This document shows positions 1-7,119 of a stretch of 64,000 bases of DNA, piece after piece (within the stretch, counting starts at the first letter, position 1; each line of letters starts with the position of its first letter). The notes under the pieces were generated by a model. It did not search any database and was not told the DNA's origin. It worked only from the letters and a program-made list of their open reading frames with translations. Origin of the DNA: Phytohabitans sp036906915 (lineage in GTDB: Bacteria; Actinomycetota; Actinomycetes; Mycobacteriales; Micromonosporaceae); assembly GCF_036906915.1 (NCBI RefSeq), contig NZ_JBAKHX010000018.1, forward strand, positions 43,992-107,991, in the 5' to 3' direction. A program made the position numbers and the translations under genes.

Positions 1-116
1 GCCTTGACATCCGCCTTCGCCGCGAGCGCCTGCACCGTCTCGCCCAGGTCGGCTCGCGCCTGCCGGATGTCCTCGCGCAGCATCTCCACGTCGCCGCTGC
101 CATTGGTACCGTTCAT
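1..116 (-). CDS. DUF3618 domain protein (3' end outside window)
   Basis: Only the first 38 codons are present; the gene runs off the left edge. The ATG (116-114) is followed by MNGTNGSGDVEMLREDIRQA, then RADLGETVQALAAKADVK. The pattern of an acidic helix with an 'IR-ARxxLGETVxALAAKADVK' run is typical of the DUF3618 membrane-associated family. In actinobacteria this family commonly sits next to a holin-like (PF07332) gene, as here, where the upstream holin gene ends 28 bases away on the same strand. No enzymatic role is known. The pair probably forms an envelope or stress operon. The start is well supported; the function is not. Confidence 0.75.
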   Translation of the reverse strand, partial: MNGTNGSGDVEMLREDIRQARADLGETVQALAAKADVK

Positions 117-144
117 GGCGCTCCGCCCTCCGTCGCTGCCGTCT

Positions 145-639
145 TCAGTGCCGGCTCCGCTCCTTCTTGACCGCGCGCCTCATGGCCGCGTCCTTCTTGA
201 CCGCGTCCCTCATGGCCGCGTCCTTCTTGATCGCGGACGTCACCGCGTCGACGTCGGCCCGCAGGCTCGACGCCGTCGCGCTCGGCACCGGCGGCACGGC
301 CTGCTTCACCTGCCTGCGGCCGACCAGCGCCAACACGCCCGCCAGCGCAAACAGCACCACCGTCACGATGAGCGCGGCCGCCCACGCCGGCAGGACAAGA
401 TCGAGCAGCAAAATCGCTGTGGCGACCAGCGCCCCCAGCCCGTACACGGCCAGCACGCCCCCACCACCGAACAGGCCGATGCCCAGCCCGGCATGCTTGC
501 CCTTCTCGGTCAGCTCCGCCCTCGCCAGCGCCAGCTCGTCGCGCACCAGCCGGGAGATCTGCTCGCTGGCCCGCTGCACCAGCTCACCGGTCGACTGCTC
601 CGCGACCGGCCGGGACCCGTTCTTGAGCACATCCGCCAT
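145..639 (-). CDS. Phage holin superfamily III / Actinobacterial holin-X family membrane protein
   Basis: 164 residues. An N-terminal helix (about 18-46, with VRDELALARAELTEKGK) precedes two strong hydrophobic segments at about 50-78 and 84-107, the layout of the PF07332 'putative Actinobacterial Holin-X' family. These are small inner-membrane proteins of unproven function that usually accompany a DUF3618 gene, as they do here. The C-terminal tail after residue 135 is basic and repetitive: IKKDAAMRDAVKKDAAMRRA is a near-duplicate of an 11-residue unit, and the duplication is also visible in the DNA at about 178-233. Despite the family name there is no prophage around it. Lytic activity should not be assumed. 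Confidence 0.8.
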   Translation of the reverse strand: MADVLKNGSRPVAEQSTGELVQRASEQISRLVRDELALARAELTEKGKHAGLGIGLFGGGGVLAVYGLGALVATAILLLDLVLPAWAAALIVTVVLFALAGVLALVGRRQVKQAVPPVPSATASSLRADVDAVTSAIKKDAAMRDAVKKDAAMRRAVKKERSRH

Positions 640-736
640 GGCGCCCCTCCTCTGCCCCTCGCCGCCCCTATGCCCGCTTCTGAGCCTCCCGCAAACCCAC
701 TTCCCCGGCTGCCGGTTTGCCCGGCGCGATCCCGCC

Positions 737-831
737 GATCAAGGACATCTCCGCCGATCAAGGGCAAACGCACGGGGTTGGATCTCATTTCCACGGGCGT
801 TTGCCCTTGATCGGCGGACTTCTCCTTGATC
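737..831. repeat. Intergenic palindrome, copy 1
   Basis: A near-perfect inverted repeat. The inner arms 751-777 and 791-817 (27 bases each) differ at two positions and flank a 13-base centre containing GATCTCATTT. The arms extend outward to a second GATCAAGGA box (737-745) mirrored by TCCTTGATC (823-831). The core word GATCAAGGGCAAACGCAC recurs in two other places in the window. As RNA it would form a very stable hairpin. The unit looks like a REP- or MITE-like dispersed element rather than a simple terminator. Confidence 0.85.
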
Positions 832-1057
832 AGCGCCGCGCCTTGGGAGCACGGCGGCGGCGCGCGGCCGTCGTGACTTGGGCACGGCGGCGGCGCACGG
901 CCCTTGGCAGCGCGGCGATCTCGCCGAGGTCTAAACCAGGACAATCCGCCGGGTCAACCGCAAGGCTGCCGCGCGGATGTCGCGTCGGGGTCACCCGGCA
1001 GGAGCGCGGAGGGCAACACGCGGCAGGAGCGCGCGGAAGCGTGCCTTGGGCGACGTC

Positions 1058-1137
1058 GATCAAGGAGATCTGCATCGATCAAGGGCAAACGCACGCGGAA
1101 AGAGATCCAACCACGTGCGTTTGCCCTTGATCGGCGG
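1058..1137. repeat. Intergenic palindrome, copy 2 (inverted orientation)
   Basis: Arms 1077-1098 and 1111-1132 (22 bases) differ at one base and flank the centre AAAGAGATCCAA. That centre is the reverse complement of the TTGGATCT/TTCGATCTCTTTT centres of the other copies, so this unit lies in the opposite orientation. An extra GATCAAGGAGATC box sits at 1058-1070. It ends at the stop codon of the MscS gene and could also act in ending that transcript. Confidence 0.85.
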
Positions 1138-2562
1138 TCAGGAGGGCGGGGTGGGCCGTGCCTCCCGGCCGGCAACGGCCGGCGCCGGCTCGGGCGGTGA
1201 GGGCGGCTCCGCTGGATCGGGACGGGCGGAGTCGTCGGGGCCGACGAAGGCCTCGGCGCGGGAGTCGCCGTCGTCGCTGCCGCCGAAGACGCGGGCATCG
1301 TCGTCCGGCGCCGCGCCATCGCGCGCCACACCATCCCGACCGCCGCCATCCCGACCAGCACCATTGCGAGCAGCGCCATCGCGGGCAGCACCATTGCGAG
1401 CAGCGCCGTCGTGGGCGCCGTCGTGGGCGCCGTCGCGAGCAGCACCATTGCGAGCAGCACCGTCGCGGACAGTGCCGTCGCGGGCGCCGTCGCGGGCGGT
1501 GCCGTCGGGGTGGCGGGTGAGCGTGGGCCATACCGCGCCGTCGGAGGCCAGGTCGGCGCGCATGCGCGGGAGGGCGTCCGGGTGGTGCTGGCGGATCCAG
1601 TTGACCAGGTGCTCGCGTACCAGGCAGCGAAGGTCCCACAGCGTCGGCGCGTCGGCGGCGCTCACCAGCGCGCGTACCTGGATCATCCCGCCGGTCGCCT
1701 CGGTGACCTGGAGCACGCACACCCGGCCGTCCCAGAGCTCGCTGCGCTCGACGAACCGCCGTAGCTCCTCGCGCATCTGGGTCACCGGCACCGACCAGTC
1801 CAGGTCGAACTCGGCCGTGCCCAGCACCGCCGCCCGGGTCCGGGTCCAGTTCTGGAACGGCTTGGTGGTGAAGTACGACGTGGGCAGGATCAGCCGCCGG
1901 TCGTCCCAGACCTGCACGACCACGTAGCTCAGGGTGAGTTCTTCGACCCGGCCCCACTCGCCCTCGACCACGACCACGTCGTCGAGCCGCACCGCGTCGC
2001 TGAACGTGAGCTGGAGCCCCGCGAACACGTTGCTCAGTACGCTCTGCGCGGCCAGCGCGGCCACCACGCCGATGACGCCAGCGGACGCCAGCACGCTCGC
2101 GCCGATGGCTCGCACATGCGGAAACGTCATCAGCATCACGCCGGCCGTGAGCACCACGATGCCGGCCACGGTGACCCGGCGCAGCATCACCACCTGGGTG
2201 TGCAGCTTCCGGGCGCGGCGGTTGTCGGGTACGTCGGTGCGGAACCGGGCCAGCGCGAGGTCTTCGCTCACCAGCAGCAGTGCGGCGACCAGCCACGCGA
2301 ACCCCGCGATCGCGGCCAGCACCAGCAGGTGCAGCACGCTCGCCCGGCCGGGGAACTCACCGGCGGAGCTGCGTACCGCCGCCTGGCAGGCCAGCAGCAC
2401 GACGGCTACCTGGAACGGCCGGTGCGCGTGCTCGGTGAGCTCGCGCAGCAGCACGGACCGATTGCCGAGCCGGCGGATCACCCGGTGTACGACCTCGACC
2501 ACAGCCAGTGCGATCGCCACGGCGGCGACGGTTACGGCGACCGTCCACAGGGCGGCCTCCAC
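1138..2562 (-). CDS. MscS-family mechanosensitive channel with repetitive C-terminal tail
   Basis: 474 residues from a GTG start with a very good ribosome site (AGAAGGAGG, about 8 bases away). Hydrophobic segments at about 4-31, 50-71, 75-98 and 125-147 lead to the pore-lining glycine/alanine-rich helix at about 152-178 (AGVIGVVAALAAQSVLSNVF). The MscS beta domain follows (about 185-245, including LILPTSYFTTKPFQNW). These features identify a small-conductance mechanosensitive channel that releases solutes on hypo-osmotic shock. After about residue 350 the protein changes to a low-complexity tail of ARDGA/ARNGA-type repeats, then an acidic and proline-rich end, about 120 residues not expected in MscS. 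The family call is firm; the role of the tail is unknown. Confidence 0.88.
   Translation of the reverse strand: MEAALWTVAVTVAAVAIALAVVEVVHRVIRRLGNRSVLLRELTEHAHRPFQVAVVLLACQAAVRSSAGEFPGRASVLHLLVLAAIAGFAWLVAALLLVSEDLALARFRTDVPDNRRARKLHTQVVMLRRVTVAGIVVLTAGVMLMTFPHVRAIGASVLASAGVIGVVAALAAQSVLSNVFAGLQLTFSDAVRLDDVVVVEGEWGRVEELTLSYVVVQVWDDRRLILPTSYFTTKPFQNWTRTRAAVLGTAEFDLDWSVPVTQMREELRRFVERSELWDGRVCVLQVTEATGGMIQVRALVSAADAPTLWDLRCLVREHLVNWIRQHHPDALPRMRADLASDGAVWPTLTRHPDGTARDGARDGTVRDGAARNGAARDGAHDGAHDGAARNGAARDGAARNGAGRDGGGRDGVARDGAAPDDDARVFGGSDDGDSRAEAFVGPDDSARPDPAEPPSPPEPAPAVAGREARPTPPS
1309..1506. repeat. In-frame tandem repeat encoding ARDGA/ARNGA/HDGA units
   Basis: Roughly 66 codons (residues 353-418 of the MscS protein) made of degenerate 12-15 base units such as GCGAGCAGCACCATT and its relatives. 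The peptide alternates small residues with R/D, R/N or H/D. The strong local repetition suggests slippage-driven expansion and possible length variation between strains. Confidence 0.8.
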
Positions 2563-2637
2563 TGGTGTACCTCCTTCTCATCGGCAACGGCCGGCCAAGC
2601 CGCCAACGATGCCCGAAGTGAGCGGAGGTAACCAGCC

Positions 2638-2961
2638 TCAGCGGGAGATCTTCATTACGACTTCGGTGTCTGTGACGCTCTGCACGGCGACGTTTAGGCC
2701 GCCCACGTCGGTGCCCTGCTCTCCTACGGTGAGGGAGAGGCTCTCGCCTGCCACCTCGACGGTCACCTTGTCGCCGTCGACGCCGACCAGTTTGGCGTCG
2801 ACGCCGAGCACGCTCGCCTTGGCGTCGACGCCGCGGTCGAAGGTGACGGTGCACGCATCCAGGCCGCAGTCGGTGTTGGAGCCCTCGGAGCCGCAGCCAG
2901 CGAGAAGGACCAGGCCGAGGGCCAGCCCAGACGCTAGCCGGGCGGCGGTCAGTCGGTTCAT
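2638..2961 (-). CDS. Small secreted lipoprotein, function unknown
   Basis: 107 residues. MNRLTAARLASGLALGLVLL followed by AGC is a lipoprotein signal with the lipobox LAGC, cleavage before Cys23, so the mature protein should be lipid-anchored outside the membrane. The mature part is short, beta-rich and acidic, with two cysteines (DCGLDAC) near its start that could pair, and a repeated GVDAK motif. An in-frame extension further upstream would add 128 residues without a signal and would overlap the divergent acetyltransferase gene, so the internal ATG is preferred. No family is recognised. Confidence 0.8.
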   Translation of the reverse strand: MNRLTAARLASGLALGLVLLAGCGSEGSNTDCGLDACTVTFDRGVDAKASVLGVDAKLVGVDGDKVTVEVAGESLSLTVGEQGTDVGGLNVAVQSVTDTEVVMKISR

Positions 2962-3022
2962 CACGTGATCCAGCGTACGTGGCGGGATCCACGGGGTTGC
3001 GTATGCCGCTACCCTGGCCCTC

Positions 3023-3307
3023 GTGAACGTGCTCGTAGCCGACAATCCCGCCCGACGCCGCTTCGAGATCCTGGTCGACGGTGGGCTGGCCGGCTTCGCG
3101 GCGTACCTGGTGCGCGACGGCCTCCTCGTCTTCACCCACACCGAGATCGACCCCGCCTTCCAGGGCAAGGGCGTCGGTGCCCAGCTCGCGGCGGCCGCGC
3201 TCGACCAGGTGCGCGAGCGGGGCGAGAAGATCGTGCTGGAGTGCCCCTTCATGGCCGCGTACGTGCAGCGGCACACCGAATACCAGGACCTCGTCGTCGA
3301 GAGATGA
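3023..3307 (+). CDS. GNAT-fold N-acetyltransferase, short YjdJ-like type
   Basis: 94 residues from GTG. It has the compact GNAT core, with the acetyl-CoA-binding loop QGKGVG at 47-52 after FTHTEIDPAF, then an amphipathic helix, and a final VLECPFMAAYVQRH strand-helix. This matches the small Yjdj/COG2388 group, which acetylates unknown small substrates or protein amines. Its stop codon overlaps the next start in an ATGA arrangement, so it is translationally coupled to the GPP34 gene. Confidence 0.85.
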   Translation: MNVLVADNPARRRFEILVDGGLAGFAAYLVRDGLLVFTHTEIDPAFQGKGVGAQLAAAALDQVRERGEKIVLECPFMAAYVQRHTEYQDLVVER

Positions 3308-3903
3308 ACCACCCGCTCGCCGACGAGCTGTTTCTCGTCGGCCACGACGAGTACACCGGCAAACCGACCGGCAACGCCGACGTGCTGGCCAGCGCGCTCG
3401 CGGGCGCGGTCCTCGGTGAGCTGCTGCTCGACGGCCGGCTGACCATTGTCGAGGGTCGCGTCGCGGTGCAGGCCGCCCGCGCGTACGGCGAGAAAGTGAC
3501 CGACGCGGCGATGGGTGAGGTGTGCCGCCAGGGCGACCGGTTACCGGTCCGGCACTGGGTGGGCTACCTGCGCCACGACGTGCGCGACGTGGTGGCCAGG
3601 CGGCTGGTGGCGACCGGGCTGGTGCGGCGCGAGCAGCCGCGCGGCCTGGCGCGGCGCGGGCAGACCCGCTACCCCGCCTACGATCCGCAGCGGTACGCCG
3701 AGCCGCGCCGCCGCCTCGCGCAGGCGATGGCCGGGCAGGGCCCCGTCGACGCGCAGCTCGCGACGCTGGCCGCGCTGGCCGGGACTGCCGGGCTGGTCGC
3801 CGATCCGGCTCGGATTCGCGAAAACCTGCCGTGGGTGCTGCGCGACCTGGTGTCCGGCGTGGACGAAGCGGTGCGCGTCCAAGCCCTGGCCACCGCGGTC
3901 TAG
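3304..3903 (+). CDS. GPP34 (GOLPH3-like) family phosphoprotein
   Basis: 199 residues. The opening LADELFLVGHDEYTGKP and the ALAGAVLGELLLDGRLTI segment are hallmarks of the GPP34 family, which in eukaryotes is GOLPH3, a phosphoinositide-binding Golgi protein. In actinobacteria these proteins are common, cytoplasmic or membrane-peripheral, and of unknown role. The start is fixed by the 4-base overlap with the acetyltransferase gene. Its stop overlaps the stop of the convergent downstream gene by 3 bases, leaving no room for an independent terminator. Confidence 0.85.
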   Translation: MNHPLADELFLVGHDEYTGKPTGNADVLASALAGAVLGELLLDGRLTIVEGRVAVQAARAYGEKVTDAAMGEVCRQGDRLPVRHWVGYLRHDVRDVVARRLVATGLVRREQPRGLARRGQTRYPAYDPQRYAEPRRRLAQAMAGQGPVDAQLATLAALAGTAGLVADPARIRENLPWVLRDLVSGVDEAVRVQALATAV

Positions 3904-4673
3904 ACCGCGTGTTCCGGCGCCGGCAGGTCTTCGAACGGAAACCGCCGGGCGAAGTCGGGCCAGGTCACGGTGATGCGGATGCGGTCGGCGGCGGCGTCGA
4001 GCGCCGGCTCGGTGGCCAGGTCGGCGATCTCACCGAGCTGCGCCAGCGCCCGCCGCACCTCGCTCACCGGCATGCGCAGCCCTGTCGCCATCGCCCCCAG
4101 GTAGGTGGTGAGCTGCCGGCGCCGCCACCGCCGCCGCCCGCGGCTGGCCATCTCGCGCACCGTGATGGCGACGAGCACGGTGCGGTCGTCCTGCTGGGCC
4201 TGCTCCTCGTGCACCAGCTCCTGGCCGACGAGCGGCAGCACGTCGATCGGGTTCTGGTCGAGCCGCGGCCGCACCACCTCGCCGTCCAATGTGAACAGTC
4301 CGAAGCCGGCGAGGCAGGTCAGCAGCTCGTCGAGGGTGTGCGGCACGGGCAGCCCGCGGCGCCGGCACATCTCGGTGAACAGCTCGATGCGGGCCGCCCG
4401 CACCTGCACGACCCGGTCGTAGTGCTCGCGGGCCCGGCGCTCGGCGTGACCGGCGTCACGTCGTGGATGCCGCCGCCGGGCGCGGGCGATCCAGTCGTCG
4501 ACCGATCCGGGGTCGCACCACACAGGTGTGTCCCACGGCAGGATCGACCACGCCGATCGGGGGAACTGCTCCTGGTCAGGGATCACGGTCAGGTAGGCGA
4601 ACGAGCAGGGGAGCCAGCGAATCCAGGACGGCACCATCACTGCCCGCTGCCAATCGACGGCCACGAAAGGCAC
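3900..4673 (-). CDS. Hypothetical protein, conserved-looking, function unknown
   Basis: 257 residues, soluble, no signal peptide or membrane segment. The N-terminus is rich in tryptophan and proline (WIRWLPCSFAYLTVIPDQEQ), the middle is strongly basic (RARRRHPRRD, GRRRWRRRQL), and the C-terminus is an acidic and hydrophobic alpha/beta stretch (TWPDFARRFPFEDLPAPE). The helical segment TGLRMPVSEVRRALAQLGEI could be a winged-helix-like element, so a DNA-related role is possible but unproven. Codon usage matches its neighbours. I do not recognise a family. Confidence 0.6.
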   Translation of the reverse strand: MPFVAVDWQRAVMVPSWIRWLPCSFAYLTVIPDQEQFPRSAWSILPWDTPVWCDPGSVDDWIARARRRHPRRDAGHAERRAREHYDRVVQVRAARIELFTEMCRRRGLPVPHTLDELLTCLAGFGLFTLDGEVVRPRLDQNPIDVLPLVGQELVHEEQAQQDDRTVLVAITVREMASRGRRRWRRRQLTTYLGAMATGLRMPVSEVRRALAQLGEIADLATEPALDAAADRIRITVTWPDFARRFPFEDLPAPEHAV

Positions 4674-4724
4674 GATACTGCCACAGCGCGTATCCGTGGG
4701 GGCACGCTCCGCTGTGGACGGTAG

Positions 4725-6209
4725 TCACGCAGCGCCAGCGAGCACCTCCGCAGCCGCCTCGCCGCACGCCCGGGTCGCCCCGTACGTGGCCAGGTGCACC
4801 GCGCCGGTGATCAGTTCCGGTACGCCCATCTCGACGATCACCGCGTCCGGCCGCTCGGCGAGCAGCGCCGCCACGGCGCGCGCCATCCACTGGTACCGGT
4901 GAATGTCACGGACGACGACCACCAGCGGACGCCCGCGTGCCGGACGGAGCGCGGCCTTGGGGTCGGCGGCGCTGAGCCGCACCGCGGTCGTGCCCGGCAT
5001 CCGCGTGCGCAGCGGCGTCGCGACGCCCCACGGCGTCTGCGTCCCGGCGGCCATGTTGGCCGGCGGCGCGAACTCCACGACATGGGGCGCGGCGGCCAGC
5101 GGCGGCGGCACGGCGCCGTCGGCGACGGTGAGGCGAACCGCGCGCCGGGCGGCGAGCAGGCCGACCGGCGTCCCGGCCGGTCGGTCAGGTAGGCCGGCGC
5201 GAACCTGGACGGTCCACTCGGCGAGCTGTTCCACTCGCTTCGCGGCCTCGGCGAGGCGCTGCTCGGGCAGCTCGCCGGTGGCGACCGCGTCGATCACGGC
5301 GTCGCGCAGCCGCAGCGCGTCGCCTTCGTCGAAGTGGTCGCCGCCCACGCACACCGCGTCAGAGCCGGCCGCGAGCGCGCGCACCGCGGCGGCCTCGAAG
5401 CCGTACCGCCGGGCGATCGCCGCCATCTCGATGCCGTCCGTGACCACCGCCCCCGCGAACCCGAGCTCGTCGCGGAGCAAGCCGACCAGCACCCGCCGGC
5501 TCAGCGTCGCCGGCCACTGCGGGTCGATGGCCGGCACGACCAGATGTCCGGTCATGATCGCCTGCGTACCCGCGGCGATGGCGGCCCGAAAGGGCGGCAG
5601 CTCGACGGCGTCCAGCTCCGCGCGAGAGGCATTGATCTTTGGTACGTCGATGTGCGAGTCGACGCTGGTGTTGCCGTGGCCCGGGAAGTGCTTGGCGCAG
5701 GCGGCCACACCCGCGGACTGGAGTCCCGTGATCCAGGCGGCGGTGTGCCGCGCGACCAGGTCCGGGTCGGGACCGAAGGAGCGCACGCCGATGACGGGGT
5801 TGCGGACGTCGGTGTTGACGTCGGCGTCCGGCGCGTAGTTGAGCGTCACACCCGCCGCCGCGAGGTCGTGGCCCAGGTCGCGGGCGACCGCCTCGGTAAG
5901 TGCCACGTCATCGACGGCCCCGAGCGCCAGGTTGCCCGGCCGCGAGCTGCCCCGCCGGGTCTCCAGCCGGGTGACGTCGCCGGCCTCCTCGTCGACTGCC
6001 ACGATGACGTCCGGGCGTTCGGCGCGCAGGGCGGCGGTCAGCGCCGCGAGCTGCGCCGGACGGTCGATGTTGCGGCCGAACAGCGCCACGCCCCCGAGCC
6101 CCTCCCCCAACCAGCGGCGCACCCATGGCGGCGGCGTCGTGCCCGCGAAACCGGGCTGGAGCACGGTGCCCGCGAGCCGGACCAGGTCACGGCTCCTCTG
6201 TCCTGTCAT
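4725..6209 (-). CDS. nagZ: Glycoside hydrolase family 3, beta-N-acetylhexosaminidase (NagZ-like)
   Basis: 494 residues from the ATG at 6209. The signature KHFPGHG (173-179) followed by D184-S-H186 is the GH3 NagZ loop that supplies the catalytic Asp/His pair, and VVTDGIEM (255-262) supplies the nucleophile Asp258. VAVDEEAGDVTRL (70-82) is the matching substrate-binding strand. No signal peptide is present, so it should release N-acetylglucosamine from muropeptides or chitobiose-type oligomers in the cytoplasm. A C-terminal domain of about 120 residues extends beyond the 340-residue NagZ core, as in many actinobacterial members. Frame-compatible sequence upstream of 6209 crosses an A+T-rich promoter-like block, so the longer start is rejected. 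Confidence 0.9.
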   Translation of the reverse strand: MTGQRSRDLVRLAGTVLQPGFAGTTPPPWVRRWLGEGLGGVALFGRNIDRPAQLAALTAALRAERPDVIVAVDEEAGDVTRLETRRGSSRPGNLALGAVDDVALTEAVARDLGHDLAAAGVTLNYAPDADVNTDVRNPVIGVRSFGPDPDLVARHTAAWITGLQSAGVAACAKHFPGHGNTSVDSHIDVPKINASRAELDAVELPPFRAAIAAGTQAIMTGHLVVPAIDPQWPATLSRRVLVGLLRDELGFAGAVVTDGIEMAAIARRYGFEAAAVRALAAGSDAVCVGGDHFDEGDALRLRDAVIDAVATGELPEQRLAEAAKRVEQLAEWTVQVRAGLPDRPAGTPVGLLAARRAVRLTVADGAVPPPLAAAPHVVEFAPPANMAAGTQTPWGVATPLRTRMPGTTAVRLSAADPKAALRPARGRPLVVVVRDIHRYQWMARAVAALLAERPDAVIVEMGVPELITGAVHLATYGATRACGEAAAEVLAGAA

Positions 6210-6220
6210 GCCGCCATAGT

Positions 6221-6238
6221 AAATAAACTTTTCTATTT
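6221..6238. promoter_or_regulatory. A+T-rich inverted repeat upstream of nagZ (candidate operator)
   Basis: AAATAAACTTTTCTATTT: 7-base arms with one mismatch around a 4-base centre, almost the only A+T block in this G+C-rich neighbourhood. It lies 12 bases upstream of the nagZ start and 22 bases upstream of the divergent small gene, a position suited to a repressor. The regulator is unknown. Confidence 0.4.
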
Positions 6239-6259
6239 GGTGTGGGACAGTTCTGAAGC

Positions 6260-6367
6260 ATGGACACCAGCTGGTACGACATCCCGGCGGTCCGGGTGGT
6301 CGGCGCGATCCTGGGCACGCTGCTACTGATGGCTGCGATACGGTCGATGTTCGGAAAAGGGCGTTAA
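6260..6367 (+). CDS. 35-residue predicted membrane microprotein
   Basis: A short frame, ATG to TAA, encoding MDTSWYDIPAVRVVGAILGT, then LLLMAAIRSMFGKGR. Residues about 11-29 form one hydrophobic helix followed by a basic end, the layout of a single-pass membrane microprotein. It is divergent from nagZ and shares its A+T-rich control region. There is no strong purine-rich ribosome site (only CTGAAGC), so translation is plausible but not certain. It is too short for family recognition. Confidence 0.5.
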   Translation: MDTSWYDIPAVRVVGAILGTLLLMAAIRSMFGKGR

Positions 6368-6476
6368 GCCGCACCTGAGCGAAGAGCAGCCGATCCGCGA
6401 CTCGTCACACGGGGTAGACCTCGGGTAACGTGACCGCCGTCACCACCAAGCGTTATCGATCGTTGGGCAGATACGC

Positions 6477-7091
6477 GTGGATCTGGAAAGCTCTTCCCGT
6501 CAGCTCGCCACCGGCTTGGCGCGCGTGGCGGTCGCCGTCCACGCCGCGGAAGGCCCGGGCGGTGAACTGGAGCGCACCATCGCTCAGCAGCAGGTACTGC
6601 TCCTACTGAGCCGGCGCAGCGAGGTGTACCCGCTGGCTGACCTCGCCGGCGACCTCGGCATGACTACACAGGCCACCATGACGGCGGTGTCGACGCTGGT
6701 CCGCGAGGGCCTGGTGTCGATGGACCCGTCGCCGTCGTACGCGCCGGCCGCCGTGCGCGTGACGCTCACCGAGGCCGGCCGCCGGCACGCCCCCGAGGTG
6801 CGCGGCTGGGCCGCCGACCTGCTCGCCGAGCTGCACAACCTCGACCAGGAGGGGCAGCACCGGCTGCTCGGTGTGGTGGCCGGGCAGATCCGCCGCATGC
6901 AGCGCGAGGGCCAGATCCCGGTCACCAAGATGTGCGTGACGTGCCGGTTCTTCGACGGGTACGCCCACCCGGGCAGCACCGAGCCGCATCACTGCTGGCT
7001 CGTCGACACCCCGTTCGGGCACCAGGAGCTGCGCCTGCGCTGCCCCGAGGCTCAGCCCGGTCAGGGCCCCGTCCGGCCGACATCGGTGTGA
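6477..7091 (+). CDS. MarR-like winged-helix regulator with cysteine-rich C-terminus
   Basis: 204 residues from GTG. Residues about 30-110 form a winged helix-turn-helix (LADLAGDLGMTTQATMTAVS, with recognition helix MTTQATMTAVSTLVREGLV) followed by a wing. The dimerising helices after 110 lead into an unusual tail containing C153-V-T-C156, H171-H-C173 and C189. Four cysteines with nearby histidines suggest a zinc or iron-sulfur site that senses metal or redox state; this is inference. It lies 28 bases before an F420-type oxidoreductase gene on the same strand, which may be its target. Confidence 0.8.
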   Translation: MDLESSSRQLATGLARVAVAVHAAEGPGGELERTIAQQQVLLLLSRRSEVYPLADLAGDLGMTTQATMTAVSTLVREGLVSMDPSPSYAPAAVRVTLTEAGRRHAPEVRGWAADLLAELHNLDQEGQHRLLGVVAGQIRRMQREGQIPVTKMCVTCRFFDGYAHPGSTEPHHCWLVDTPFGHQELRLRCPEAQPGQGPVRPTSV

Positions 7092-7110
7092 GCGCGCCGC
7101 CCCTGGGTAC
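7086..7110 (+). promoter_or_regulatory. Possible sigma-B-like promoter before the LLM oxidoreductase gene
   Basis: GTGT, 15 bases, GGGTAC matches the actinobacterial stress-sigma pattern GNNT-N14-16-GGGTAC/T. It ends 9 bases before the ATG at 7120. The -35 half is degenerate and overlaps the preceding stop codon, so this is weak evidence alone. Confidence 0.3.
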
Positions 7111-7119
7111 CTCCAGGGC

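Larger units (their letters stand above)
640..1137. other. Non-coding stretch between the holin-like and MscS genes
   Basis: About 500 bases with no convincing gene; the open frames here lack ribosome sites and recognisable protein features. It holds two copies of a long palindromic repeat (described separately), short G+C-rich direct repeats around 846-905 (GGGCACGGCGGCGGCGC-like) and GGCAGGAGCGCG repeats at about 988-1035. Both flanking genes run leftward, so the holin-operon promoter must lie in the left part and any MscS transcription end in the right part. Confidence 0.6.

Noticed and set aside
145..639. Holin-like gene as a sign of a prophage
   Set aside because: The family is a chromosomal actinobacterial one with a DUF3618 partner, and no phage genes are present.
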